In this document: positions 1-8,140 of the stretch, in pieces
Layout: every line of letters starts with the position of its first letter
Position numbering within the stretch: the stretch's first letter is position 1
NCBI GenBank assembly: GCA_946482615.1
Contig: CAMLSF010000037.1
Location: 1-25,941 of the forward strand
Reading direction: 5' to 3'
DNA length: 25,941 nucleotides
From: an uncultured Chromatiaceae bacterium
GTDB taxonomy: Bacteria; Pseudomonadota; Gammaproteobacteria; Enterobacterales; Alteromonadaceae
Made by a program: the position numbers and the translations under genes
The notes under the pieces: model-generated
Told to the model about the DNA's origin: nothing
The model's input: the letters and a program-made list of their open reading frames with translations, nothing else
The model's database searches: none

Positions 1-41
1 ATCATTCATAAAATCAGAACCTAATCCGCTATTTTAACTAT

Positions 42-70
42 TTTTCATTCCGGCTATTCCTGCTTACACT
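42..70 (+). promoter_or_regulatory. Possible sigma70 promoter of the pirin gene
   Basis: TTTTCA at 42-47 (-35-like, 4 of 6) and TACACT at 65-70 (-10-like, 4 of 6) are separated by 17 bp. They lie about 65 bp before the pirin start codon. The match is modest and is only a plausible placement. The rest of 1-135 shows no gene. Confidence 0.25.
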
Positions 71-135
71 TTGTACAGAAGCTGACTACCCCAGTCGTAT
101 CCTTTGTTTTTTTAACCATTTCACAGGGACAGATC

Positions 136-1050
136 ATGAGTATCAACACCAAAAACGCAGAACTGGAATGCAACACCGAAGGCGGTTGCGACGCTATACA
201 ACTGATCATTAGCCCACGATCCACAGATTTAGGCGATTTTTCAGTACGCCGTACTTTGCCCAATAAAGAACGTCAGTCCGTTGGCCCCTGGATATTTTTT
301 GATCATATGGGAGCAGCTGATTTTCCGGCCGGCAAAGGCATCAGTGTCAGGCCACATCCTCATATTAACCTGGCGACTGTGACTTACTTATTTGAAGGCG
401 AAATTCTGCACCGCGACTCGCTGGGCAGCAAACAGACCATCACTCCGGGTGACATCAACCTGATGGTGGCAGGCAAAGGCATAGTGCATTCAGAGCGCGA
501 AAGGCCAGAAATCAATGGCGTACCCCATCGTTTGCATGGCATTCAGCTGTGGATGGCGTTACCCGCAGAATTTGAAGAAATTGATCCGGCTTTTTACCAC
601 TACCCCAGCCGTGATATTCCGGCCGCCACTATAGATGGCGTGTCGTTGCGGGTATTAATAGGTCATGCGTATGGCCTGGTCTCTCCGGTAAAAACTTATT
701 CCGACACCTTGTATGTCGAAGCGCATTTACAGGCTGGGCAGCAACTTGAACTGGCCAATGCCGAAGAAAGGGCTGTTTATGTGGCGCAGGGCCAATTGAA
801 ACTTAAAGATAAAGTGATCAACCAATACGACATGGTGATTTTATCCGAAGCCGAAGGTGTGGTGATTGAAGCCACAGCAGACAGCCGGATCACGCTGATA
901 GGCGGCAAAAACTTAGGCCCACGTTTTATGGAGTGGAACTTTATTTCCAGCCGTAAAGAGCGGATAGAACAAGCCAAACAGGAGTGGCTGGCCGGAAAGT
1001 TTCCGAAGGTGCCGGAAGATGAAGTGGAGTTTATTCCTTTGCCTAAATAA
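136..1050 (+). CDS. Pirin family protein
   Basis: A 304-residue bicupin of the pirin family, probably cytoplasmic with one bound metal. Characterised bacterial pirins include quercetin 2,3-dioxygenases and redox-linked regulators, so the substrate cannot be assigned from sequence. The N-terminal pirin cupin shows the RPHPH motif (His74, His76) and GIVHSE (His118, Glu120), which match the four metal ligands of the family in identity and spacing. The FFDHMGA stretch near residue 55 is also typical. The C-terminal half (about 180-300) fits the second, degenerate cupin. The ATG is preceded by an AGGGA-type ribosome binding site. The stop codon abuts a MITE-like element that seems to have inserted at the gene's end without changing the protein. 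It appears monocistronic and has no evident link to the GalNAc genes. Confidence 0.9.
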   Translation: MSINTKNAELECNTEGGCDAIQLIISPRSTDLGDFSVRRTLPNKERQSVGPWIFFDHMGAADFPAGKGISVRPHPHINLATVTYLFEGEILHRDSLGSKQTITPGDINLMVAGKGIVHSERERPEINGVPHRLHGIQLWMALPAEFEEIDPAFYHYPSRDIPAATIDGVSLRVLIGHAYGLVSPVKTYSDTLYVEAHLQAGQQLELANAEERAVYVAQGQLKLKDKVINQYDMVILSEAEGVVIEATADSRITLIGGKNLGPRFMEWNFISSRKERIEQAKQEWLAGKFPKVPEDEVEFIPLPK

Positions 1051-1278
1051 CCTGAACTCGGGATAAGCCGCGTCGCTGAATAGGCATCTTTTTGCGCCTC
1101 TCTGCGTTGCTCTGTCTAGCCATAGCTTGCTATGGCGTACGACAAAGCGCCTTGAGATCCACAAAAATCTGCGCATTCCGTCGGTAAAGAGTTCAGCGTT
1201 TAGAAGTTGTAACTTTAATTGCTTGATTTTATTAGTTAAATCAAGTGGATTCGACACTCATTAACCCGAGTTCAGGTT
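1049..1278. mobile_element. MITE-like non-autonomous element with terminal inverted repeats
   Basis: The ends are inverted copies: AACCTGAACTCGGGATAA at 1049-1066 and TTAACCCGAGTTCAGGTT at 1261-1278, matching at 17 of 18 positions. AAAT flanks both sides (1045-1048 and 1279-1282) as a possible target duplication. Inside are two hairpins: GCCATAGC/GCTATGGC at 1119-1136 (2-nt loop) and CTTGATTT/AAATCAAG at 1222-1245. No transposase is encoded. The only long reading frame inside (minus strand, ending in 1257) starts in the element and runs out through the pirin gene, so it is an artefact. Size, inverted ends and lack of coding capacity fit a MITE mobilised in trans. The parent family was not identified. 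Confidence 0.75.
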
Positions 1279-1301
1279 AAATAACCTGAAATAAGTCGAA
1301 A

Positions 1302-1330
1302 AGCAGTCAGAGCCACAAGCTCTGACTGCT
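1302..1330 (-). terminator. Rho-independent terminator of the DUF3472 lipoprotein gene
   Basis: A perfect 12-bp stem, AGCAGTCAGAGC (1302-1313) with GCTCTGACTGCT (1319-1330), and a 5-nt loop. Read on the minus strand the stem is followed by TTTTCGACTT, a short U-tract. It lies just past the stop at 1347. It may also stop leftover transcription from the pirin side. Confidence 0.75.
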
Positions 1331-1346
1331 GACTTAACAGCCGAAT

Positions 1347-2654
1347 TTAGGGTAAAGCGGCAAAATCTATTTGTGGTGCGTTGCTGTTAGCTGGCAGTTG
1401 CCACTCTGTGCCTGCAGCTGTGGTTTCGCTGAAAAAACCACAGTTTTGCAGCAGAAACCCCTGCTCTGTCAAACCGCCCTTAAAATCCAGCCTGTTGCCT
1501 CTGTCACCTGTGTTGTCGACACTAAAACTGGCTTGACGGTTTTGTGTCCAGTTGCCCTCTGCATCAGCAAACCATTGGCTGGGGAAATAAACTTTACGGC
1601 TTGTATCCCCTGTTTCAGGAATAAAGTTTTCCAAAAAGGAATGGGGCCTTTCTATGTTGCGTTGTGTGTCTGGTCGGCTGAAACTGGCGATCAGTTGCCA
1701 CTGGCCCAATTCAGGTGGATAAAACCAGGCACTGTAATGGGTGTGATTGTCGGCTTGAGGTTCGGCTTTGAGCAAAAAGCGATAACGGGTATCGGTTTGC
1801 CATAAGTAACGCAGAAAACTCTGACCACCTGACCCCTCGTTACCAAATTCTCCTGTTTGAACATCAGCACCTTTACGCAACAATTTCACCTGATACTGCG
1901 GCGGTATGCTGGTTGGATCGTCGGTTTGATAAGGACTCCAGACCGAAAACAACACCCGGCGCTCTGTAGCGGAATTGACCTGAATACCAAAATAACCATC
2001 AGCAAAACCATTGGCCATAAAGTAACTGCCTAAAGTATCGCTGCCGGACGGAATTTCCATTTCGCTGTAAAACCAGCGCACAGCAGTGTTTTCCGGTAAC
2101 TGATAAGTTAAATGCACTGAAGGGCCACGCCGCCCCCAATAGACTTCATCTTTAATATAAGTGGCATTGGCCGCGGCAGAACCACCAAAATTCAGCTGAG
2201 TGAGTTCAGCAAAAGTCTGGCTACTGCTGCTTAAACCACGCAGCAGAATTTTCTGATAGCCACTTTGGCTCACCAAAAAAGAACCCACTGCATGTTGCTG
2301 ACTGGAATTTGAACTTATCGTCACAGTCCGGCGCTGCTCGCCTAAACTGACCTCCAGCTTAGATTCCCCCTGACTGACCTTGCCTGTTAACGCCAGCTCC
2401 AGCTGTCCGGTTTGAGGTAAATGCAGATAGACCGCCAGCACATCATCACTGTGTTGCCAGTTTTGAATGCCCTGCTCTGTCACTATAGTTGCAGTGGCAC
2501 TGGCATCGCCCTCCACCCAGCTATTAGCGGCCAGACTAAGCTGGTAAGGCAAAGGTTGCTGCTGCACAGGTGCAGTCACAACAGCCTGCTGTTTGGAACC
2601 ACCACAGGCCGTTAAAAAAATCAGGCCCCAAAGGGCCATTGCATATCGAATCAT
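1347..2654 (-). CDS. DUF3472/DUF5077-like outer membrane lipoprotein
   Basis: A 435-residue predicted lipoprotein. The N-terminus is MIRYAMALWGLIFLTACGG, with lipobox LTAC and acylated Cys17; no Asp follows the Cys, so outer membrane sorting is expected. Residues about 35-155 look like a beta-sandwich of the DUF5077 type. Residues about 160-425 resemble DUF3472, with Trp/Tyr-rich stretches such as YWGRRGPSVHLTY and WFYSEMEIPSG. The biochemical function of these domains is not established; they turn up beside carbohydrate-related genes, and a glycan-binding or processing role is my inference. It is the second gene behind the TonB-dependent receptor, 96 bp away across a hairpin, and may belong to the GalNAc uptake unit. 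The domain assignment is by eye. Confidence 0.7.
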   Translation of the reverse strand: MIRYAMALWGLIFLTACGGSKQQAVVTAPVQQQPLPYQLSLAANSWVEGDASATATIVTEQGIQNWQHSDDVLAVYLHLPQTGQLELALTGKVSQGESKLEVSLGEQRRTVTISSNSSQQHAVGSFLVSQSGYQKILLRGLSSSSQTFAELTQLNFGGSAAANATYIKDEVYWGRRGPSVHLTYQLPENTAVRWFYSEMEIPSGSDTLGSYFMANGFADGYFGIQVNSATERRVLFSVWSPYQTDDPTSIPPQYQVKLLRKGADVQTGEFGNEGSGGQSFLRYLWQTDTRYRFLLKAEPQADNHTHYSAWFYPPELGQWQLIASFSRPDTQRNIERPHSFLENFIPETGDTSRKVYFPSQWFADAEGNWTQNRQASFSVDNTGDRGNRLDFKGGLTEQGFLLQNCGFFSETTAAGTEWQLPANSNAPQIDFAALP

Positions 2655-2672
2655 ACTGTTACCCTAATAAAG

Positions 2673-2693
2673 GTCCGGCTTTCAGAGCCGGAC
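2673..2693 (-). terminator. Hairpin between the receptor and lipoprotein genes (weak terminator or attenuator)
   Basis: GTCCGGCT (2673-2680) pairs with AGCCGGAC (2686-2693) around a 5-nt loop. On the minus strand the stem is followed by CTTTATTA, a weak U-tract. It sits between the receptor stop and the lipoprotein start, close to the ribosome binding site. Partial termination or an mRNA processing stop is likely. On the plus strand it is followed by a T-run, but no plus-strand gene ends here. Confidence 0.5.
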
Positions 2694-2750
2694 TCATATT
2701 TTTTAAATAACATTTAGCCTTTATCCAAAGTAATAGTACGCAGGATAAAG

Positions 2751-5612
2751 TTAGAAAGAACCGCGAATACCCACAGCCAGCTGAGTGCCAAAACGCTCCA
2801 GATAGTTGACCTGATCTTCACGTTTGACATAACCCCAGTAGCGGCTGTTGCTTAAGTTACTGGCTTCAGCAAACACCGTCAGGCCATGCATAAAGTCGTA
2901 GCTGACGCTGGCATCCAGCTGGCCATAAGAGGCTATCCAGGACGCCCCCCCCCAATCTTCCGGGTTAGTGACAAACTTCGAACGCCAGTTATAGGCTAAA
3001 CGGGCCTGCACGCCATATTGCTCGTAGTACAGCACAGCGTTGTAGGAGTTTTTCGACATGCCCTGAAATGGCAGATTTTTCGCTTTTAGATCAGGATCAT
3101 CGTAGTTGCTGTCAACATAGGTGTAGTTCAGCTGGAAACCTAAACCATTAAAAGGTTCAGGCAATAACTCTTGCAGCGACTGCTGCCAGGCCATTTCATA
3201 GCCTTCCACTTTAGCGCCGTATTCACCATTGACAGAGGTAGTCACCAGATAATCAGTGCCTGCGACATTGGCGGCAAATTTGCCTTCAGTGACAAAAGAC
3301 TTAATGTCTTTAACAAAAACACCACCACTTAAAGCACTGCTTTCACCGTAATACCATTCCAGCGTGACATCCGCCTGATTGGCTTCTTCTGGTTGAACAC
3401 CCGGATTGCCCATAGCCAGAGTAGGTAACCCCTGCTCACGCACTGTGAAGTTTGGCGCGGCCCATGAACGCAGATAATACAAAGAAGGACGACTTAACAC
3501 CTCTGCGGCTGAAAAACGCAGCAGCAACTCATCGGTTAAATTCAGCTTAAAGTTTAAGCTTGGTAAAACATTGGTATAGCTGTCGTCGTAACTGACAGGC
3601 AATACCTGACGCCAGTCATTGTTGATGGGTAAACCACCGGCATCCAGTTCAACTTTAGCCAGGTCATAACCAAAACCTGACGAGGTCACTTCGGTTTTGC
3701 TGCCACGTAAACCTAAGTTCAGCATCGAACTTAAACCAAAAATCTCAGGTTCCATAGTGACTTGCACAAAGGCAGTGCTGACGGCTTCCTGCACCTGATA
3801 ACTGCCGGCTCTGTCCTGCACTGCCACTATGCTTTTATCCGCCGCTTCAGCATTTAAACCACGGTAATAAGCCAGCAGTTTGTCGTAGTCAAAACTTGGC
3901 CATGGCTGCGGTGACAGGCTGTTTTCACCTTCGAGGAAGTTATCAAAGTTAGCCGGGACAAACACGTCCTTTGGAATACGGAACAGCTCAAATTCGCCTT
4001 TCTGGAACACTGTACTGTCGTCAAAGGCATAACCGTCGCGGGTCAGATAAAAACCACCACGGCTAAACTGACTTGGATTGGCAGACGCAAACTGGTTTTG
4101 CGCTTTTTTCTGATCGACATAAGTGAGGCCAGCGTCCACTTTAGTGATCAGGCCCTGTTCCGGCGTATAGGTGGTCAGCAGTTTCAGATCACTGATCTTA
4201 TCCGTCACCCCGGTGCCTGAGTTATAACTGTAATGCGCACCATAATCCTGATCGGCAGTTAAGCCAGGGCTTATCACCACGTCAGGCAGCTTGTTGCCTG
4301 AGCTGTAATCAATGTCGATGGCGTCAACAAAACCCCGGGCCACAATAAAACGGTTATCACCGGCGTTTTGATCTTTGGCTTCTGAATAAGCGGCATCAAG
4401 CGTAAAAGCCCACTGCTCGTTGTACTGGTATTTAGTATTTAACCCCAGCTGGTAGGTATCGGTTTTACGTGGTGTGCTGATATTCAGCAGCTCCACCATG
4501 GTATTTTCACCGGTCTGCCGCATTTTGATCACGCGGTCCATCTCGTCAAAGGTGGCATCACTGAATAACGGTGTGCCGGGCGTCCAGCTTTCGTCGTAGT
4601 TGACGAAACCAATCTGATAGCGGTTACCGTCTGTGTTGTAACGGGAATACAGGCTGTCAAAGTTAATATCCAGCTGGTCTGTAGGTTTCCACTGCAAAGC
4701 AAGAGTTGCACCTAAACGCTCACGCACATCCTGCGCATTGGCGTAATACATATAACTTGGAATTTTGGAGGCGTAAGTTTCGTCCGCATCTATCACACCG
4801 TTTTTATTGGTATCGACCGGAACACCAGCGCTATCGACGCCCCAGCCTTCGTCTTCATCAAAAAAACCTGAGGCTGAATAGGTGTCAGCCCGCAGCGTTT
4901 TTTTCGAATACACGGCTGAAAACAAAGCACCAAAACTGTCGTCGTCATTTTTTTGCCCGACAATAAAAGAGGCATGCGGATGGGTATCTTCGGTTCTGGA
5001 CTCGTAAATGCCCTTGGCAGAAGCAGAGATGGTGGTGCCATCCATCTCCAGCGGCTTACGGGTTTCAATATCAATCACAGCCCCAATGCCGCCCTCAGGT
5101 AACTGGGCTTCAGGCGATTTATACACCCGAAGCACACTGACTAATTCGGAAGCTATGGTGTCAAAGTTAAAATCACGGCCTGCATATTCAGAGGCCAGTT
5201 TGCGGCCATTTAAGGTGGTGATGTTGTAGCCACCACCTAAACCCCGCACCAGAATATTCTGCCCTTCACCGCCGTTACGGGTGATGGTAATACCGGGAAT
5301 ACGCTGCAAGGCTTCAGCTAAGTTTTCGTCCGGAAACTTACCTATGTCGTCCGACACCACTAAATCCACCACACTGGTGGCATTTTGTTTCTGAAACAAA
5401 GACTCTTTGATACTGCTGCGAATACCAGACACCTGGATCACTTCAACATCTTTGTCATTTTTTGCAGCAGCCTTTTCTTTAGCCTGTGCTGCTGTTTGCG
5501 TTTCAATAACATTGTTTTGTGCTTGTTCTGCTGAGGCTTGCCAGCTTAAACCTGCGAAAGCAGCACTGATGGCCAGGCTCAGTAAGGCCGGTTTTGTTGC
5601 GATCCTGTTCAT
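2751..5612 (-). CDS. TonB-dependent outer membrane receptor (predicted GalNAc-glycan uptake)
   Basis: A 953-residue receptor of the long TonB-dependent class found in Xanthomonas, Caulobacter and Alteromonadales for oligosaccharide uptake. Residues 1-28 form a signal peptide (cleavage near SWQASA/EQ). A TonB-box-like stretch, VEVIQVSG, lies at 56-63. The plug domain spans about 75-190 (NLAEALQRIPGITI, LVRGLGGGYN, GAVIDIETRKP). The 22-strand barrel follows and the chain ends in the expected Phe (GIRGSF). GGGGA precedes the ATG. It is divergent from agaR with CTTTC sites between them, so it is probably derepressed with the aga operon; the ligand is inferred from context only. An uninterrupted run of nine G lies in the coding strand at 2945-2953, about residue 887, and could be slippage-prone. 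Confidence 0.9.
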   Translation of the reverse strand: MNRIATKPALLSLAISAAFAGLSWQASAEQAQNNVIETQTAAQAKEKAAAKNDKDVEVIQVSGIRSSIKESLFQKQNATSVVDLVVSDDIGKFPDENLAEALQRIPGITITRNGGEGQNILVRGLGGGYNITTLNGRKLASEYAGRDFNFDTIASELVSVLRVYKSPEAQLPEGGIGAVIDIETRKPLEMDGTTISASAKGIYESRTEDTHPHASFIVGQKNDDDSFGALFSAVYSKKTLRADTYSASGFFDEDEGWGVDSAGVPVDTNKNGVIDADETYASKIPSYMYYANAQDVRERLGATLALQWKPTDQLDINFDSLYSRYNTDGNRYQIGFVNYDESWTPGTPLFSDATFDEMDRVIKMRQTGENTMVELLNISTPRKTDTYQLGLNTKYQYNEQWAFTLDAAYSEAKDQNAGDNRFIVARGFVDAIDIDYSSGNKLPDVVISPGLTADQDYGAHYSYNSGTGVTDKISDLKLLTTYTPEQGLITKVDAGLTYVDQKKAQNQFASANPSQFSRGGFYLTRDGYAFDDSTVFQKGEFELFRIPKDVFVPANFDNFLEGENSLSPQPWPSFDYDKLLAYYRGLNAEAADKSIVAVQDRAGSYQVQEAVSTAFVQVTMEPEIFGLSSMLNLGLRGSKTEVTSSGFGYDLAKVELDAGGLPINNDWRQVLPVSYDDSYTNVLPSLNFKLNLTDELLLRFSAAEVLSRPSLYYLRSWAAPNFTVREQGLPTLAMGNPGVQPEEANQADVTLEWYYGESSALSGGVFVKDIKSFVTEGKFAANVAGTDYLVTTSVNGEYGAKVEGYEMAWQQSLQELLPEPFNGLGFQLNYTYVDSNYDDPDLKAKNLPFQGMSKNSYNAVLYYEQYGVQARLAYNWRSKFVTNPEDWGGASWIASYGQLDASVSYDFMHGLTVFAEASNLSNSRYWGYVKREDQVNYLERFGTQLAVGIRGSF

Positions 5613-5688
5613 GTATTCCCCGCTCTGGTGTTTTTATAATTGGCTTAATTCGCAAATTAACGAAAACAAATTAACTTGCGATAACTTA

Positions 5689-5718
5689 CTTATAGCGCTA
5701 AAAAACACCAATGATCAA
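5689..5718 (-). promoter_or_regulatory. Predicted sigma70 promoter of the receptor gene
   Basis: On the minus strand, TTGATC (complement of 5713-5718) and TATAAG (complement of 5689-5694, 5 of 6 to consensus) are spaced by 18 bp. This gives a leader of roughly 70 nt before the receptor ATG at 5612. The rest of 5613-5760 is AT-rich with no gene. Confidence 0.5.
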
Positions 5719-5776
5719 CATCGAAATACAAAAAAACTTTTATTTATTTTCTTTTCGTGCCATGCTAGATTCAACT

Positions 5777-5877
5777 GAAAGCAGCTGCAGAGCACTGAAA
5801 CCCGCTGCAAGGCTAAATAAATCAACGCCTTTCACTAAAGCAGGGGCAAAGTTGCGGACTTTCGAAAGCTTTCGAAA
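5777..5877. promoter_or_regulatory. Candidate AgaR operator array (CTTTC/GAAAG repeats)
   Basis: CTTTCGAAAGCTTTCGAAA lies at 5859-5877: CTTTC at 5859-5863, its complement GAAAG at 5864-5868, and CTTTC again at 5869-5873. Further copies are CTTTC at 5829-5833 and GAAAG at 5777-5781. The copies at 5829, 5859 and 5869 are 30 and 10 bp apart, on one helical face. Comparative reconstruction of AgaR regulons in Proteobacteria reported CTTTC as the shared core, in multiple copies and arrangements. The array sits between the receptor gene and agaR. The strongest block is just upstream of a possible agaR -10 (TTATGT, 5892-5897). Confidence 0.75.
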
Positions 5878-5933
5878 CTAAAAACGACATGTTATGTTCA
5901 GCGCATCACTTCATTGCATGAACAGGAAAACAA

Positions 5934-6719
5934 ATGGACAACTTAAACACCATTGAACGACAGCAAGAAATAGTCCGCCTGACGCAACAGCTGGGCAAAG
6001 TGGCTGTCCGGGAATTGGCCGATCGTTTTGCGGTGTCTGAAGTCACAATTCGCAGCGACTTGGCAGTGCTGGATCAGAAAAAGTTACTGGTGCGCTCCCG
6101 TGGAGGCGCCTTGATTAACAACGAGCTGAGCCGTGAGTTGTCGTTAAAGGAAAAACGCCATTGTTATTCGGCGCTGAAACAACAGCTGGGCGCAGCAGCA
6201 GCAGCCTTGATCCGTGATGGCGACAGAGTGATTTTAGATTCAGGCACCACCACTCAGCAGGTCGCAGCTCACTTAGCTGACCATAAAGATCTGATTGTGA
6301 TGACCAATGGCTTAAATATCGCGATGGAGCTGGCGCAAAAAGAAGAAGTGGAAGTGATGCTGACAGGTGGCTTGTTACGCAAAAAATCGATGTCGTTTTA
6401 CGGCAACGTGGCGGAAAAAAGCCTGCGCGATTACAACTTCAACAAACTGATTTTAGGGGTGGATGGCTTTGATTTAAAAGCAGGTTTAACCACTCACTTT
6501 GAAAAAGAAGCCAGCTTAAACCGGCTGATGTGTGACATAGCCAACGAAATTATTGTGGTGACAGATTCGTCCAAATTTGACCAGCGCGCTTTTCACGTGA
6601 TTTGTGGCAGCAGCCAGATCCACAGCCTGGTGACGGACAGCGGTATACCAGAACATTATGCAGAGTATTTAACAAAACAAGGTGTGCAGCTGCACATCAT
6701 AGAAAAAACCAACTTGTAA
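5934..6719 (+). CDS. agaR: AgaR, DeoR-family repressor of GalNAc utilisation
   Basis: A 261-residue transcription factor of normal DeoR-family length. The N-terminal winged helix-turn-helix covers about residues 5-60 (VRELADRFAVSEVTIRSDL, then RSRGGAL). The C-terminal sugar-phosphate sensor domain (about 75-245) carries the usual ISOCOT-like signatures: ILDSGTTTQQVA, VMTNGLNIA, LTGGLLRKKSMS, LGVDGFDLKAGLTTH and VVTDSSKF. The effector is expected to be a phosphorylated GalNAc pathway intermediate. AGGA sits 6 nt before the ATG. It heads the operon containing the catabolic genes and lies behind CTTTC-type sites, so autoregulation is likely. The aga assignment comes from context plus those sites; the fold alone says only DeoR family. 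Confidence 0.88.
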   Translation: MDNLNTIERQQEIVRLTQQLGKVAVRELADRFAVSEVTIRSDLAVLDQKKLLVRSRGGALINNELSRELSLKEKRHCYSALKQQLGAAAAALIRDGDRVILDSGTTTQQVAAHLADHKDLIVMTNGLNIAMELAQKEEVEVMLTGGLLRKKSMSFYGNVAEKSLRDYNFNKLILGVDGFDLKAGLTTHFEKEASLNRLMCDIANEIIVVTDSSKFDQRAFHVICGSSQIHSLVTDSGIPEHYAEYLTKQGVQLHIIEKTNL

Positions 6720-6746
6720 CAAAGCTAAAACGGGGAAGGAATAACT

Positions 6747-8138
6747 ATGTCTGGATTCGATCGTCGTTCATTTTTAAAAGCATCTATGGCCACTGCCGCA
6801 ATGGGCGCTTTGGCTGCCTGCGCTCAGGGCAATGGCAGCAGTACAGGTATCACCACTAAACCAAAAGGTAAGTCGGTGATGGGCTTAGTAGTGCCAAAAA
6901 TGAATGAAGTACGGGTTGGCCTGATTGGCGTGGGCGAACGTGGCTCAGGTTATGTTGATCACTTTAATAAAATTGAAGGTGCCCGTATTACCGCGATCTG
7001 CGATCCAGACTCTATAGTGCTCGACCGCGCCCGCAAAAAAATGGCGGAGTATGGCAATACCACTGCCGCCTATTACGGCAATGGTGATTATGCCTACCGT
7101 GAACTGTTAAACCGCCAGGATGTGGATATTGTAGTGATCGCCACACCATGGAAATGGCATCATCCTATGGCAAAAGAAGCCATGCTCTGTGGTAAACATG
7201 CTTTTGTCGAAGTGCCTATGGCACTGACGCTGGAAGAAATGTGGGATTTAGTCGACACGGCCGAAGCCACTCAGCTGAACTGCATGATGATGGAAAACGT
7301 CAATTATGGCCGTGACGAGCTGATGGTGCTGAATATGGTGCGTCAGGGTGTATTTGGTGAACTCTTGCATGGCGAAGCGGCTTATATCCACGAATTACGC
7401 TGGCAGATGAAAGAGATAGAGCGTAAAACCGGCTCATGGCGCACTTTGTACCATACCAAACTGAACGGTAATATTTATCCTACTCATGGTTTGGGCCCAG
7501 TGGCTCAGTATATGAATATCAACAGAGGCGACCGTTTTGACTATTTAAGTTCGGTCAGCTCACCGGCTTTAGGCCGTGCCGCTTATGCCAAACGTGAATT
7601 TCCGGCCGACCATCCACGCAATCAGCTGAAATACATCCATGGGGATATCAATACCAGTGTGATTAAAACCGTCAAAGGCCGGACCATTATGATCCAGCAT
7701 GACACCACCACACCACGGCCTTATTCCAGGCACAATCTGATCCAGGGCACCAATGGCGTCTTTGCCGGTTTCCCGAATCGTATTGCGCTGGAAAAAGGCG
7801 GTATGTCGGATAAAGAAGGCAGCTACCACAACTGGGATATGAATATGGAACCCTGGTACAACAAATACGATCATCCTCTGTGGGTGCGTATGGGCCAGGA
7901 AGCTGAACGCAACGGTGGTCATGGCGGTATGGACTTTTTAATGTGCTGGCGGATGATTTATTGCCTGCGTAATGGTGAAGCTTTGGATCAGGATGTGTAC
8001 GACGGTGCGGCCTGGTCTGCAGTCTTGCCATTGTCTGTGGCTTCAGTGTCGGATCGCAGCAACTCCAAAGATTTCCCTGACTTTACCCGTGGCGCCTGGC
8101 AAACCGGTACTCCGCTTGGCATTGTAGGGAAAAGCTAA
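6747..8138 (+). CDS. GH109 alpha-N-acetylgalactosaminidase (Gfo/Idh/MocA fold), Tat-exported
   Basis: A 463-residue protein of the NAD-dependent Gfo/Idh/MocA fold, best matching glycoside hydrolase family 109. These enzymes release terminal alpha-GalNAc by an NAD+-assisted oxidation/elimination mechanism. The N-terminus has a twin-arginine signal ([18 protein letters not shown]) that ends in LAAC, so it could be a Tat-exported lipoprotein acylated on Cys25. The Rossmann motif is [11 protein letters not shown] (59-69). Family signatures include FVEVP (153-157), MMENVNYGR (181-189) and [10 protein letters not shown] (242-251), whose Tyr244 and His247 are the likely catalytic pair. Length is normal for GH109. 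GGAAGGA precedes the ATG by 6 nt. Folded, cofactor-loaded Tat export explains how an NAD enzyme can act in the periplasm. A sugar dehydrogenase is the main alternative, less likely given the context. Confidence 0.87.
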   Translation: MSGFDRRSFLKASMATAAMGALAACAQGNGSSTGITTKPKGKSVMGLVVPKMNEVRVGLIGVGERGSGYVDHFNKIEGARITAICDPDSIVLDRARKKMAEYGNTTAAYYGNGDYAYRELLNRQDVDIVVIATPWKWHHPMAKEAMLCGKHAFVEVPMALTLEEMWDLVDTAEATQLNCMMMENVNYGRDELMVLNMVRQGVFGELLHGEAAYIHELRWQMKEIERKTGSWRTLYHTKLNGNIYPTHGLGPVAQYMNINRGDRFDYLSSVSSPALGRAAYAKREFPADHPRNQLKYIHGDINTSVIKTVKGRTIMIQHDTTTPRPYSRHNLIQGTNGVFAGFPNRIALEKGGMSDKEGSYHNWDMNMEPWYNKYDHPLWVRMGQEAERNGGHGGMDFLMCWRMIYCLRNGEALDQDVYDGAAWSAVLPLSVASVSDRSNSKDFPDFTRGAWQTGTPLGIVGKS

Positions 8139-8140
8139 GC

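Noticed and set aside
913..1257. 114-residue minus-strand reading frame over the pirin 3' end and the intergenic repeat
   Set aside because: It starts within the MITE-like element and reads antisense through the pirin coding sequence; it has no family resemblance and is explained by the repeat.
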